Assembly (NCBI GenBank): GCA_037447655.1 | Contig: JBBHKE010003283.1 | Location: forward strand, 46,851 to 110,850 | Direction: 5' to 3' | Origin: Zygnema cylindricum | Taxonomy: Eukaryota; Streptophyta; Zygnematophyceae; Zygnematales; Zygnemataceae | DNA length: 64,000 nt | Shown: in pieces, positions 1 to 12,451 of the stretch | Position numbering within the stretch: the first letter of the stretch is position 1 | Layout: every line of letters starts with the position of its first letter | Translations under genes and position numbers: made by a program | Notes under the pieces: model-generated | The model's input: the letters and a program-made list of their open reading frames with translations, nothing else | Told to the model about the DNA's origin: nothing | The model's database searches: none

Positions 1-29
1 GGGATGAGAGAGGGAGGGAGGTTTAAACC

Positions 30-170
30 CTAGCGGTTACCCCCACCTCCCTTCGAGGACTGTTCTTCTAGGGATCTTCTTGTCAGGAGCTTCCCTCCAC
101 CCCCATTGGCGATCCCAAATTTGGAGGGAGGGAGAGAGTAGGGCTTGAACATTCTCTCTCCGAAAGCCAT
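30..170 (-). other. Possible first coding exon of a gene running off the left edge
   Basis: On the minus strand an ATG (170-168) opens a 46-codon frame ending in TAG (32-30). It begins MAFGERMFKPYSL and ends in glycine and basic residues. A possible GT donor (GGGG|GTAACC) lies just before the stop, so this could be a first exon continuing outside the window. The sequence upstream is GA-rich (CT-rich on the sense strand), as in many plant 5' UTRs. I do not recognise the protein. It may equally be chance. Confidence 0.2.
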
Positions 171-180
171 CTTTAGGGAG

Positions 181-181
181 T

Positions 182-253
<72 letters not shown>

Positions 254-420
254 ATTGTAGGGGAGAGGGGAAGAGGGAGAGGGAGGGGAGAAGAATTTAA
301 ATAGATATTTTTTAGAGAGAGGGAAATGAGGAGGGAGGAGGGAGGAGTTCGTTTGGATCTTTTTCTGACTTGCTTTGGGAGGAAGGGAGAGAGAAGGAGA
401 GAAAAAGAGACAAGAAAGAA
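181..420. repeat. GA-rich simple repeat
   Basis: Nearly pure GA dinucleotides at 181-249, then GGGA/GGAGA-type purine runs to about 420, with a short GAAA run at the end. No gene is supported. Confidence 0.9.
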
Positions 421-540
421 AGAAAGAAAACGTTACAAGAAAATGTGGTGCATAATTTTATAAAAATAATATATTTATCTTTTTCGTACCCGGTGTGAAA
501 AAGAAAATAAAATAGATCCTAAAAAAATTATAGCACTTTC

Positions 541-990
541 TCTCTCTCTTTCTTTTTTTCTTGATTTCCTTCACTTTTTTGGGACTAATGAGTTAAAAAT
601 AAGAAATCAAAATGATACTTTGCTAGTCCCTCTCTCTCCCTCTCTCTCTCACTCTCTCTACCTCTGTTCTACTCTTTCCATCTATCTTTATCTCTCACTT
701 TCAGTCTCTCTCTCTCCGAGTCTCTCCCTTTCCTTCCTCTCTTTCATTATCTCTCTCGCGCTCCCATTTTCTCTTTTTCACTATCTCCCTCTCTCTCTCT
801 CTCCCCCCTCTCCCTCTCGCTATCTCCCTCTCTCTCTCCCTCCTTCTCACTCTCACTCTCTCTCTCTCTCTCGCTCTGATTCGTCCTCTCTATCTCGCGC
901 ACTCTCTCTCTCTCTCCCTCCCTTTATCTCCCGCTCTCTCTCTCTCTGTATCTCTCTCTCTCTCTTTCTCTCTCCCTCTCGTGAGATAAG
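541..990. repeat. CT-rich simple repeat
   Basis: A long pyrimidine tract of CT, CCCT and TCTG variants. The 131-residue open frame across it is only Leu/Ser low complexity. Elsewhere in the window such CT tracts sit inside introns on the sense strand, so this could mark a plus-strand intron, but no flanking exon is seen. Confidence 0.85.
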
Positions 991-1020
991 GATCGCCAAA
1001 AAATATCAACTATAGTGGAG

Positions 1021-2636
1021 TCAGTGGTTTCCCTCCAGTCCATCCGTACAATGTACTTTTAAACTTTCAAATTGTAGAAAAGTACAATAACAGTGTGAAC
1101 AGTTTGAAGTACCGAAAACAGATAGCGGATCGAACGGTTCAGATGACTTCCGTAAATTATGGAACCGCTCGAAAAAAAAATATGTTTTTATTCGATTTCC
1201 ATCAAAAGTGTGAACGCCTCGAAAGAAAGTACGGAACAAAAGAGACGTTAAAGGGAGAAACCGTACATTTTTGTTTGTTTTTTTTTTTTTGCCCCTTTTT
1301 TTTTGTCCCGATGCGTTTTGATCCACCGACACACTGTGAATTGTCCCTCTCTTTCAGCTCCGGCTCAATTTTAACCGCTAGGCTAACACACGTGTCAGTA
1401 GCGAACAGGAGGGACGGATCAAAGAACAGCGAGTATTAATGTCTCCTAAAGCGTGTAAACTTTCCGCCGCTTTCGGCGAAGCAAGTGTTTCAGGACAGGT
1501 CTTCTCGAGTGTCAGAATCCGTACGTGCGACTATTATGCCGCAAACTCAAACTTGAAATCTAGGCCGTTCGTTCGATTCACGACAACTCTGCGACAATTC
1601 TGCGACGGAGGCCTGACCGACAAGAGCGAGCTGACAGAATCTCCTATGTCAGGTCAATTCATGATTCCCACGGGGGAAAAAATATAGCACCAACCATAGT
1701 TAAAAAGTAGGCGTTTTTATGGTAGGCGTTTGGTAGGCGCACAAAACTTGGCACAAAACTCGCGCAGATGAAACATACTGTATGTGTGTGCATTGTGCAC
1801 ACCCTTGTACGAACGTACGAATATGACGTATCATCATAGTACAGCGCACGCCGCCGGACAATTTTTTTTAGCGAACTGACACGGCGTAGGATGACATTCC
1901 GCGGGAAAAAAATCCCGGAAAAAATAAAATAACGCGGACGTAAGTCCTATCGTAAGTTGTGTTATGGGCTTTCCATGTGCTCTTATAAGATCACTACTTT
2001 GATCAGCGACCGTCCGATCGTCCGAATCTGACGGTCTAAATTAAAAACACCTCAAAACTCACGGAAAAATATATTTTTGTCCGAATGTTTTTCAAAATTT
2101 AGACATGACGTTTAATTCTCTATCGATCGATGTGCAACTCAACCCTGTTCCTATTTTATTTCATTTTGTGGCCAATACAATATGGGTCTTAACTCTTAAG
2201 TCTTAACTAGTTAAGTACTGTACTGTAGTTAACTCTTAAGGGCGTCAGATGGACGATTCCGGAAGTGAAGGAGTGTATGTATGGGCGTACGGTCACCTAC
2301 TTTTGAACTATGCCACCAACCAATATTCCAGTCGTAGGCTCAGTTGCAGGTACATTTATGACAACACGCCAAAACGTCAGAAACAGTTAAACAGTACAGT
2401 AAGACTGTCAATTCTGACGATTTTGTTTGAAGCAATATTTCGTATCGGATCGCCTTTGAACCGATGCGCAAAAGTAAATGTATCCAGTTATCCACCGACA
2501 CTGACCGCCGATGCGATGCGGCTGACGAGGCAGATGATGTCACAGAATACAAAACGCTGATTAATACTACAGTACAGTATAGTACAGTACAGTAATGTAC
2601 TTTTCAGAGCAGTTGTCAACCAATCCAGTTGGTAAC
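1021..2636. other. No gene seen; GTAC-rich spacer
   Basis: Short open frames occur on both strands but none has recognisable residues, splice context or codon bias. The stretch is rich in GTAC-containing words and ends in a short CAGTA tandem run (2565-2600). Confidence 0.6.
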
Positions 2637-2790
2637 TACACCGCGAATCGTAATTAGAGTAAATTACTCTAATTCGGTCGCTCGAAATTTCGACTCTATC
2701 ACATCAAATAGAGTAATCGATTCTAATTTTTTCATTATTCTAATTTAGGTGAGGTTTAATTAGCGTAAAAAAATCTAATATGTTATGTGA
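2637..2790 (+). mobile_element. Partial TA-flanked TIR element (mariner-like MITE)
   Basis: Begins TACACCGCGAATCGTAATTA and is nearly identical for about 150 bases to the left end of the complete element at 50336-50949. The right inverted terminus is missing, so this is a truncated copy. Confidence 0.7.
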
Positions 2791-3991
2791 ACGAGATCAA
2801 TCTTTTGCTATTTCCATTTAATGCCATTTTCTGGGTCTATTTTCCATTTATTTACATACATTGCAAGAACTGTTAGACATCTTTTTCTTTTGGCAACATC
2901 GATAATGTTCGACCTGGAGTTTGGTAACTTTCGCACAAGACAAAGTCGTAGCACGAGACCATAAACCCTAGACTGCAGAGCAACATTGTCCATTTGAGTG
3001 AAAATATCAAAATAATATACAACTCTCTCTCGAAGTTGAAATCTCCAAAAACCGATTCACAAAATGACAAGTGTCTTCCTAGACGTACATAAGCGCTACA
3101 TATGTCACACGAATGGGAGTAACAGAAACGAACACTAAAATATTATTTTGGAAATAGTCATACACATTTTTTACGAAGATCTGATTCTAGGCTCCACATA
3201 ATATCATAAATATGTGTTGTTCATGCATATAACTTTTTTGTAAAACGGATCCATGAAAAACGGAGCATTGTGATAGGCTGCAAGGATCAGCGCATGCAAG
3301 GTGTCCTCTGTACTCAAAACACGGAATAACTTCAAGGATAACTTGAATGTAAATCCGTTACACAATACTGTTAACGGTCTCCATGGTCAACTCGAAGCTG
3401 GTTCAATGTTTATTATTTTACATTCTCATATTGAAGTTTTGGCAGTTTGCATTTAAGATATTTGAACTTTGCATCAGTTTGTTTATAAAAAGTACAGTTT
3501 GGAAGTTTTATAATGGCAGAAAGCATAATGTCCTAGTACTGCAAATTGGCTTGTAATTTTTTCAACTGTTGAACATTGGTCATGAAACAATATTGAAAAG
3601 TTCAACTCAATTTGTTTGAAGTGAGGGATGGCCGTTACGGTTCGTTGTAAATACTTCTGTTCGTCAATAAGCCTGATGCTTTTTTTTGGATAAAAAGGTG
3701 TAAAATACACCATAAAAGTATCACATATAGCAATACACTGACCATTGTGGAAAATGCAAGAACAGATCGATAAATTGACAACAAATTGAACAATGAAATC
3801 TCACGAAAACAAAAAGGATGAATAATAAAAATACATGAACATAATTCCAAATAACTACTCTATCCATTCCTATATCTCGCATACTTCACATATTGACATA
3901 GCTAGATACAGGAAACCTTCTTTGCGGTTCTATTTTACATCTACAAATTTGAGCCGCCGTTATTCAATGAATCGTATAGACTAAAAACTGT
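2791..3991. other. No gene seen; AT-rich spacer
   Basis: AT-rich sequence 3' of the minus-strand multi-exon candidate. It may hold that gene's 3' UTR. Nothing else is supported. Confidence 0.5.
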
Positions 3992-6352
3992 TCAAATCAG
4001 AATCTTCACAATACCGAGAGCCAAAATGAGTAGAGTTACAAAATGAGTTTTCCAAGCTGCCTCCAAAGAAATCGATGTTCCGGACGTCACGAGCTTACTA
4101 AGAAAAGGATCGAGAAGCCACATTGAAAAAGTAGAATTGGAGGTACAATTCGCAGATTCTCCAAAAGTTTGAGCAGTGGTACAACGAATGATGCTTTTGA
4201 GAAGCCCAGGAGCCTGAATAAAAATATTAAACAGATAGCAAAACAGATAGCATAAGGAACATTGTTAATGCAAACTTTTCTTCATAAGTGTGTCTTGAGA
4301 TCCATTTTGACAAAGTTAAAATCACAACCCTTCTTTGCACAAGAATGAAAGACTCTTGTTTTTAGTTTCCACGATGAATGGGCAAATGGATGTACAAAAA
4401 AATGATGTTCTTTTTAAAATTCGTCAACATACTTATGGATCAAAGACGCAAAATCTGCATCTACAAGAAATGGGAATATGGAGTACAGTTCAAATGTTCG
4501 AAAACAATTGGAAACCCTAAGTGCTGTAACCGCATATTTTACGATATAATACGCGTATATTACGGGGTAAACCACATATAGCGCTTCCAATTGTCCTCCG
4601 CATATTTGAACTGTGAAATGGAGGAACAGATGTACAACTTCATTTTCCCAATCATGAAAGGAAAAACATATTCAGCTTACAAACACATCGACTGCATCTT
4701 TCTGTCAAAGAACAATCGAAGAAATGGTAACTGTCACAAATAGTCAGGGAGAACTTCATTTCAAAAAACAACAAAACCCGGACCAATTTGTCCACGCTTC
4801 CAGTAACAAGAAAGTAAAAACACAACCTCTTTGTAGCCAAAAATTCAGACGTAAACACTACAATAACAGCCATTAATATTTTTGCTCCCATTGCCCAGGA
4901 AATCAATTCCATATAAATTCATGGTACTCGTGTGTCCTTTTCAAACCACAGAATTACTGCAGATATGTGAAAAAAAAAATTAAAAAAACCCGCTTTATCA
5001 CAATCTAAACAAACATAAGTGAGGAAAAAACAGAAGAAAAAGAAAAAACATGGACCTTTCAGTTGTTGCGAATAGGTATCCTTGCAAAATTGCATATTTA
5101 GCGTGAGATTGCCGGAAAATCCCCTTACCTCCATACCAACATAAATTGCAGGGCGATTGCTGCAAAACCCTTCTTCATTTACGTGTGAAATGGCGGACGT
5201 GATAGCATTTATGCATTGGGCGCATCCCTGTTAGAACCATAAATGAGGCCAGAACATAAATATTCTCAATAGTTTGTATTGGATGTTGTTACCTTCATTA
5301 GATGTTGAATCCTTTGGACAGACTCAAAGTGCTTGTTGGCTTAACAATGAATTGACAGTGACCGCCATTGAATGGGAAATTCTATCTTGAACAATGGTCG
5401 TCAAACATCAAACATCGAACATCAAAGACACAAATGCCAAAAGTTTGACATCAAATATCTGGACACCAAACATATAACATCAAACGTTAAACATTGAACA
5501 TAAATCATTGAAGATGGAAACTGAACATGAAACAACAAACATCACCAATCATCAAACAAACATTGAACATTGGACACCAAATACATTAAAACGCCAAGGA
5601 TTGCATTTACCATTCCACAAAAAACAATGGAGAATGATTTGCGCATCAAATATGGATTTTAAGCATGAAACCCTGTCCTACCTTTCTACATTTGCCTCCC
5701 TCCCATTTCCTCACTATACCAGGGATGCTCCATCACATTCCCATCTCATCACAACAAGCATTCCGTACAATGAAACATTCAATTAGATGTACATTGAACC
5801 CATTTCATCCTGGAAGTTCACACCTTGCCCATTCTTTCATCTTCCACAAGGATGACGTCATTCGTGATAAAACCTTCTTACACCATAAAAATCCGAAAAA
5901 ATCCCGAAAAATCCTCAAAAATCCGAAAAAATCTCAGAAAAACCCTTGGCACACCTGATCGCTGTTTACCGCAGTGGAAGGGCATTCTGATTTGATGGAA
6001 TAGAGATCTTCTTCGGAAACCTTGGCATGAAGTTCAATGGCACTTTCCAAACACTAATTTTGGTGTATCCCACCCATGCATTCCAATTTCCATCCCAAAC
6101 ACAATATATGGTTAAATGTATGGTTTTTTTTTAAGTCAAACCATCTATAAGTCATTCCATATACTTTAGTCGAACGATCTGTGGACCAAATGAAGCTGAA
6201 ATTGTCGAAAATAACAAAAAAGAACCGAAAAGTAAAAATAAAATTTTTTTAGGAACTCAAAATAGTAAACGATTTGTTGTTTTTTCCTTTTTTTTTTTGG
6301 GAGAAATAATGTACCTGAGATGTGAAGTTGACAGCTGATAGCGAGCATACAT
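3992..6352 (-). CDS. Candidate secreted or membrane-anchored Cys-containing protein (multi-exon, partial model)
   Basis: Five minus-strand exons with good splice signals were found by eye: 6352-6315 (reads VCSLSAVNFTSQ, phase 0 out), 6053-5955 (33 codons, from CLESAIEL to VNSDQ), 5339-5293 (NKHFESVQRIQHLMK), 5227-5129 (33 codons, GCAQCINAI to YVGME) and the last exon 4213-3992 (74 codons to TGA). The last exon has two NxT/S sites and ends in a hydrophobic run after W-K-T-H, which suits a C-terminal membrane helix or GPI-anchor signal. The phase between 5955 and 5339 does not match, so at least one exon there is missing from the model, and the 5' end is not found. The spaced cysteines (C-x2-C, then C) loosely recall plant SPARK-type extracellular domains; that is a guess. 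I do not recognise the protein. Confidence 0.5.
5395..5575. repeat. Cryptic ACATCAAAC-type repeat
   Basis: Many near copies of ACATC(A/G)AAC and ACATTGAAC follow each other, inside an apparent intron of the minus-strand candidate gene. A second cryptic run, AAAATCCGAA, lies at about 5885-5945. Confidence 0.6.
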
Positions 6353-6566
6353 CTGTGAGAAAATATCCGATATTCGCAGAAAACAACTTATCCTGTCAAG
6401 TAGGAGCAAATGGTTTTCCACCAATCCGGAAAAACATGATTTTGTCAGTTACAATCGTCCGTACATCCTTAAACAAATGAAACGTGAAACCGATCGTACC
6501 AAATTGCAGCACCACAACTTTTTTAACATTTATAAAGACAGGATCGACTTGATAATAAATGAGAAC

Positions 6567-6787
6567 TACACAGTGTTTCGCTATTAGTGTTCATATTTTT
6601 TCCGCCACTCAAAACATCTTTTCTCCGTACACACTTGTCCGGTTTTCAATTTGAGAACGCCAATTGGAAGCTGAGAATCTTGCCATTCAATCGCAACCGT
6701 AAGATCAAAAATCCGACAATTGTGTACAAAGGAAAGATGTTTTAAATGGCTAAAAAAACATTAACACTAATAGCGATACACGGTGTA
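6567..6787. mobile_element. TA-flanked TIR element, 221 bp (MITE)
   Basis: Starts TACACAGTGTTTCGCTATTA and ends TAATAGCGATACACGGTGTA, giving imperfect inverted termini with TA at both ends, as for Tc1/mariner-type elements. The interior matches the element at 11595-11816 along its whole length and more weakly those at 56453-56672 and 61047-61255. It has no coding capacity. Confidence 0.85.
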
Positions 6788-7893
6788 CGCTTCGCCAAAG
6801 CTTGGCGAAAGTTGAAACTGATTCCTTTGAACTTTCAAATATCCAAATGCAATTTGTTCAAAATCAGCGTTCAAATGTGCGAAAACGATTGGAAAAGGAT
6901 GCATGTTGGTACCATACTCCGCACTAAACGCACACGAAAACGCGTATTGTGTGCGAAAACAATTGGAAAGGCTATATACGATATACGAATGACTGCGGAC
7001 ACGAAAGGGTATAATACGGACACGAAAGGATTTGATATGAACATAAAAGGATTTAATACAGACACGAATCCAGGTAGGCATATCTCAGTCGATACAATAG
7101 TTGTTCAAATTGCACGATTTTTTCATTTTTTCCGATTTTTATGTATTACTCGTGACTTTTGGAAAAATGGCAAAAAACGCGATGTACTTTTTGTCCGGTA
7201 AACTGAACGGACAATTTACGGAAACTGTACAGTATTTTACGGTAACTGTCCAATTTTTTACGGAAAATGTACGGAATTCGACAAAAAGATACGTTGCATG
7301 CATTAGTACTTACTGTCCGGTAAACTGAACAGAAATTTTACGGGAAATGTACAGAATTGTACTGGAAATGTAGGGACTATTACGAAAAGAGACGAAAAAT
7401 GTAAGGAAAATGTACAAACTGCGGTACTTGTAAAATTCAACTTTTTTTAACATGTAGGGAATAGTACGGAATCACAATCATTAACGATTTTTTCAAATTG
7501 ACCTCTCTGATTTCTGCGTATTATTCGCGCGTTTGAATTGTGCGTAAAATATGATTTGAACAACTATGGTCGATACGCAAAAAGTACAGCACTGTACTGT
7601 ATTTTCGCCTTCTATTCGTTTCTATTTTCATCTTACGTAATTCCGTACCCGACCGTAAAGTACAAGAGGCATAAGCTTCAAAACCGAACATTGAAAACTG
7701 TCGGCGTTCACAGAGTTCACGGTACGGATCAAAAAAGACAAAACTTCAAAATTCTTTCAACTTTTTGTTAGTGTGGACGGAGGTACGGATTTAACTCTTA
7801 GATTGACGAACCGTGACGTTTCACTCGCCCATTGTGTTTCATCGAAATCTAACGGCTCTGGCATCCTTCACGTGTTCGCGATATTTTTGTGAC
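6788..7893. other. No gene seen; GTAC-rich spacer
   Basis: Contains a short tandem of GACACGAAAGG-like words (6995-7065) and many TACGG/GTAC words (7190-7400). The open frames here are repeats, not genes. Confidence 0.6.
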
Positions 7894-7896
7894 TTA

Positions 7897-8559
7897 GGGT
7901 ATGGTTACATCAGGAGGTCTCTGTAATAGTACGGACAGCAAAAAATTTGTATTACAGAGGCCTCGGTTACATCGCGTATCGCCTGTAAACAAGTTTTTAC
8001 AAACGTGTTCTGATTAAGTTGGCGATCAAATCTTTAAAATCGCAAAGATTGGGAAACCGACCATTTTCGTATGGAAATCCGTACTTGCGTATTACGAATG
8101 TGTACTTCACAAGTGTACCGCGTCAATGTACCTCAGAGATCTCCTTCACTTTGCTGACTTTCAGGAAAAAACCGCATTTCTTTTCGGCAAAGATTTTACG
8201 ATCAGCTTGCCCGAAGGCACGTGACTTTGGGGGCGTGTGAAAATATTCATTTTTCATCGACGTCCAGGTGTAGCGAATTGACTGGTTACCCACCAATACA
8301 GAGGCGGATGGTGCGAAGCATTGGTGAACCCACCTCCGCGAGGTGGGTTCACCAATACAGAGGCGGATGGAGCGATTGCTTCGCAGATGAAGACCAAAAT
8401 GTAATCGGACGGTCGACGTATTCTGGATACTTGGAGAATCGTAATCTTATTTTCTGTAATGTTGTTTTCAAGAAACTCACGAAAATATAGTACGGCATGA
8501 TACGGGCAAGTAAAAAATTATGAATTAAACCTCACTTTTCGTCTGATGTAACCATAACC
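7897..8559. mobile_element. TTA-flanked TIR element with internal hairpin (PIF/Harbinger-like MITE)
   Basis: The left terminus GGGTATGGTTACATCAG and the right terminus (reverse complement GGTTATGGTTACATCAG) are inverted repeats. TTA lies directly outside both (7894-7896, 8560-8562), the target duplication typical of PIF/Harbinger elements. Inside, 8320-8336 and 8340-8356 form a perfect 17-bp hairpin with a 3-base loop, next to a direct duplication of about 30 bp. The subterminal ACGAAAAGTGAGG also occurs in the elements near 36.4 and 44.9 kb. No transposase is seen. Confidence 0.8.
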
Positions 8560-8562
8560 TTA

Positions 8563-10375
8563 GAAATATCCAGAGTGCTGTTAAAATAGAATCTTGACGT
8601 TTTGTACTTTTCTTCCTTTTGTGTTTCGTACCGTTAAAGGCAGCGTAGGAACACCGACAACTTTCAATGTTCGGATTTGAATTTTATGCCTCTTGTACTT
8701 TGGAGTTACGGTATCGTAAGAAAGTACGTTTGTACTTTGTAGAGTGCATAACCCGGAAAATAAACGAATTTCAGGAGACAATAGCTCCCGCCATCTTATT
8801 ACTCTACGCGTATTATATACGAAAAGGCACACATTTCGTGCATAATTTGCTTTCAGTACGGGGTAACAACATACAGCGTTTCCAATTGTTTTCGCACATT
8901 TCAGGTTTTGAATTATGGTTTCAATATTGCTATGTGACTCGGGTTAGGGTTACTAACTTGAACAAAGTAAGGCAGTCTTGTGCGTTGGAACTAAGGACTC
9001 CCACACTTCCTTTTACATTACCATACGAAACCTGCAATACAGACAAAATAGGAAAAGCTCAAAACAAGGTTACAGGCCTCAAATTATCCTCACTCCATCT
9101 TCAAGCTGGAAATTGATCCCGCACTAAGAAAACCGATTCTTGAAAAAGAAAAAACGCGAAACCTAAAAAAAAATCTTGCTATTCTGCATTTACACATACT
9201 GCAAGCCATAAAATAATTAACAACTGCTATGCATGTCACAATTAAAAGCACCACGAGAATTTGTCGTGTATCGCAAAGAAAACATATATACAATGCTGCA
9301 AAAACGTCGATCTCCAAAAAACCTATCGTGTACGAACGATTAAAATAAATTAATATTTCATATGCATTTGATTACAATATATCGTGTACGTTCGATTAAA
9401 ATAAATCGTGTGCATTTTATCAAAATATATATCGTGTGCATTCGGTGCAGCAATTCACCAAGATCTTTCTACAATAAAACTTTCATTCCCTGAACGAGCA
9501 AAATTAGGTCACGATCTGACCTGTGCATCGGTCACAAAAAGATTCAATGCTGAGCAGCAAAAGGACAGCTGGCAGCCCTGAGAACAAAAGTTCAAAGTTT
9601 CATTCCATAAAGAAGGAGAAAAGATCAAGGGGCAGGTTCCTGTCAAGTTATAATGGAGGACGCAGAAACCTAGTGAGTTACAGAGGATAGAAAAAAGAAC
9701 CCTACAGGTTTGAAGTAAAAAAATTACATTGCTCCTCTCTAAGGAAAGAAACAGGCGGGAGGAAGACGAGAGCTATTTGTATTTTTGCCTCTTTTTTTTG
9801 TTTTCAGGTGCTTAGATTGTTTTGTTCCAGTCTTTCAGATTACTTCTCATTCTTGCATCTTTGTTCTAATTTGTCTCAATCGGAGGCCAAAATAGAGAAC
9901 CTTTCACATTCACATAAAAGAAAGTGTATTTTTAAATTCAATAGATGTCATTGGTGTACATTTGATAAGGTTTAGCTACCAATGCAAGCCCACACTAATT
10001 CAAACCTGGTCCTCCAGATCAAGTACAGCGCACATCGCTTTGAATTATTCTTCATGAAATTACCTTGAAAAAATTTAAGACGTGTTTTTAAGACACACAC
10101 ACACACACATAGGATAATTACATTGAAAAAAATTGCCCTAATGTTGAGGGTGTACGGTACACTTTTAGCGCAATACTAAACTGTAAACCGTACATCAATT
10201 TACCCAAAAAACTGTTAACTTCCACAGTGTAATTACCGTAACAGACACGATTACTGAAATTGGCCAAACTGCTGTTTTTAATGCTACCTTTCAATTTTCT
10301 TTAAACGCCAAAAAGAAAAATATTTAAATTAGTACAATTCTCTGCCTTGTTGTAGTCCTACTCACCGAAGGGGCC
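8563..10375. other. No convincing gene
   Basis: Small frames on both strands lack recognisable features. A minus-strand frame at 9317-9090 is hydrophobic and could be a membrane segment, but it has no clear splice partners. A short CA run occurs at 10091-10110. Confidence 0.5.
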
Positions 10376-10651
10376 AAAGGGAGGGAAAGGGGGAGGCGAC
10401 GTAGGCTTGGCAGGAGGATGGGGGGGCGGGAGAGAGAGGACAGGTGGCAGTGCTATGGGAGGGACCAAAGGGCTCAGATTTGGGGATAACGGAGGGACTA
10501 ACGGAGGCAACATCGAAACGCTAGGAGGAGGCAATGGAAAAGCTAAAGGATTGGGAGAAGGAGGAGGGGACATGACTGGCGAGGGGAGTGACAAAGGGGG
10601 AGGTAGTGAAGGAGGAGGAATTGCAAGAGGGAAAATGTGGAGGAGAGACAT
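10376..10651 (-). other. Possible proline-rich coding exon
   Basis: The minus-strand frame from the ATG at 10651 is about one-third proline (PPPSLPPPL-type runs) and ends at a good donor, TTCG|GTGAGTAGG. A second proline/serine-rich frame overlaps it from 10805. Proline-rich exons are common in plant wall proteins, and this one lies upstream of the candidate gene at 3992-6352 on the same strand, so it could belong to it. Pyrimidine bias alone could also make this frame. Confidence 0.3.
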
Positions 10652-11180
10652 TTAAAGCAGGGGGGGGAGAGGGATCTAGAGAAGAAGAGGGAGGATTTGG
10701 AGGGTTTTGAAAGGGAGAAGGGATGTTATTTTCGGGTTGTGAGAGAGATGGAGAGATAGAAAAGCAGCCATGGCTGAGAAAACGACAAGGAACTGAATTT
10801 TCCATTCGGAGAATGACATAAGTCGAGAATGGAAACCAGAATTGACAATTGGCAAAAGGAAATTTGATGTTAAGCTGACAAGAAAACGAAGATAATTATT
10901 TTCTCTAATTAGTTTTCTTTTTCGTTACTCGCTTTTAATCCTTTATTTACGATTCTTATTTGAAATTCTTGTTTAAACTTCTTATTTGAGCTGTAATACT
11001 AAAGAAAAAATCGGGTAACAATAATTATCCACATATAATATAATTATAGGAACAATAATAATTAATCGGGTAACAAATAATAAACCTCTAATTAACCCTA
11101 AAATCAATAACCGCCTCTCAATTTTTGAATTGCGCCTTTGCAACCTAAAAGGCTGACGTTTCCAATATTCAAAACCCTAG

Positions 11181-11319
11181 CTTTCATGTGCGAAAAGGTA
11201 TGGAACCATACGATTAAACATGATCATCCCAGACTATAAACGTTTAAACAGTTAAAAAACCTTACAAAACGGTATTTGATCATCTGCGGTGCTAACATAC
11301 CTTTTCGCACATGAAAGTT
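11181..11319. repeat. 22-bp perfect inverted repeat around ~95 bp
   Basis: CTTTCATGTGCGAAAAGGTA followed by TG occurs at 11181-11202 and, reversed, at 11298-11319. A perfect 22-bp pair is not expected by chance and suggests a tiny foldback element or an inverted copy of an exon end. Confidence 0.7.
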
Positions 11320-11381
11320 GACGGCCACGTGGCGTCATTTCTGAGTCCATAGCGCTTGGAGGAGCTGGCCAAGAAGTACAT
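11301..11381 (-). other. Possible small coding exon
   Basis: A strong acceptor (GACTTGCAG|) and donor (AAAG|GTATGT) bound an open 81-nt frame reading MYFLASSSKRYGL... ending FMCEK. Its donor end falls within the right arm of the 22-bp inverted repeat. I do not recognise it. It could be an upstream exon of the minus-strand candidate gene or chance. Confidence 0.28.
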
Positions 11382-11594
11382 CTGCAAGTCAACCAAGAGG
11401 GAGAGAGAGGGGAGGGAGGATGAGGCAATATTGTAAAAGTGCGAGAATTTCGTTCGGAAGTCGCACGAATCCAGCACACCGTGCAGACATTTTCAGTTTT
11501 CCGTATGGAAAGTCAAGTTGCGAGATCGATATTACGATATGATAAACGGCGATCGCATCGTCAAATATGTCAAAATGGAGCACGATGCGTAATC

Positions 11595-11816
11595 TACACG
11601 GTGTATCGCTATGAGTGTTAATAAATTTTCCGCCACTTAAAAACATCTTTTATTCGTACACAATTGTCCGGTTTTCAATTTGAGACCGCCAATTGGAAGC
11701 TGAGAATCATATATTTCAATCTCAACCGTCAGATCAACAATCCGACAATTATGTAAAGAGAAAAGATGTTTTAAGTGGCGGAAAATTTATTAGCACTAAT
11801 AGCGATACACGGTGTA
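11595..11816. mobile_element. TA-flanked TIR element, 222 bp (MITE)
   Basis: Starts TACACGGTGTATCGCTAT and ends ATAGCGATACACGGTGTA. It is the best-conserved copy of the family at 6567-6787, with the same interior (TTGTCCGGTTTTCAATTTGA core). It is non-coding. Confidence 0.87.
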
Positions 11817-11943
11817 CCCTATTCCGATATCTGCTGGTCGCGATCGACACAGCGATCGCGATTATCCCAATTATCGGAAAAGAGACGTTTTGAACTTTTT
11901 AATTATCAAGGTAGACCTAATTTGACTCAATAACGATGTTCGG

Positions 11944-12443
11944 CAGAGGTCGCAATCGGGTACGCGAATCCGTACCCGAACCGGTATCCACCCGGCCGCG
12001 TCGGATCCGAAACGGATTCGGGTGCCAAATTTTGGGGGCCGGCCGGATTCGGCCGGGTGAATAAAAAAAGGAAAAAAATAAATTAGGGTGCGGCCGGGTA
12101 AGCAAAAAACGAAAAAAAAATGAAGGTTTCGTAGGTACGTTCCACTACAGTACAGTACAGTACATTATTGTCCATACTATACAACATTATTGTACTTTGT
12201 ACTCTTGATATCGTGGAAGGTATGTGGGAGATGTACCACTAATTTTGTACTTATTCAGATACGGGCGGGTACGAATAGTCGCGAGAAATTGAGTTTTGCT
12301 TAACCTTTTTTTTGTAAACGCGTATCGGGTGCTGGGTAATAATTTAGGAGCGTGACATAACGTAGGCGGATTTCGGGTGTTCGGATTTTAAAAACGAAAA
12401 TGTCGGACTCGGGTATTGGAAATTTTGACTTTTGTGACCTCTG
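11944..12443. mobile_element. hAT-like non-autonomous element with perfect 8-bp TSD
   Basis: Termini CAGAGGTCGCAA and TTGTGACCTCTG are inverted. ATGTTCGG flanks both ends (11936-11943, 12444-12451), an exact 8-bp target duplication as made by hAT transposases. The 500-bp interior is GC-rich near the left end (CCCGAACCGG-type words) and contains a GTACA tandem run, but no open frame of note. Confidence 0.9.
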
Positions 12444-12451
12444 ATGTTCGG

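Noticed and set aside
620-1015. 131-residue Leu/Ser-rich open frame
   Set aside because: Low-complexity translation of a CT tract, with no splice or start context.
10407-10655. Plus-strand Gly-rich open frame
   Set aside because: It is the complement of the proline-rich minus-strand frame and has no independent support.
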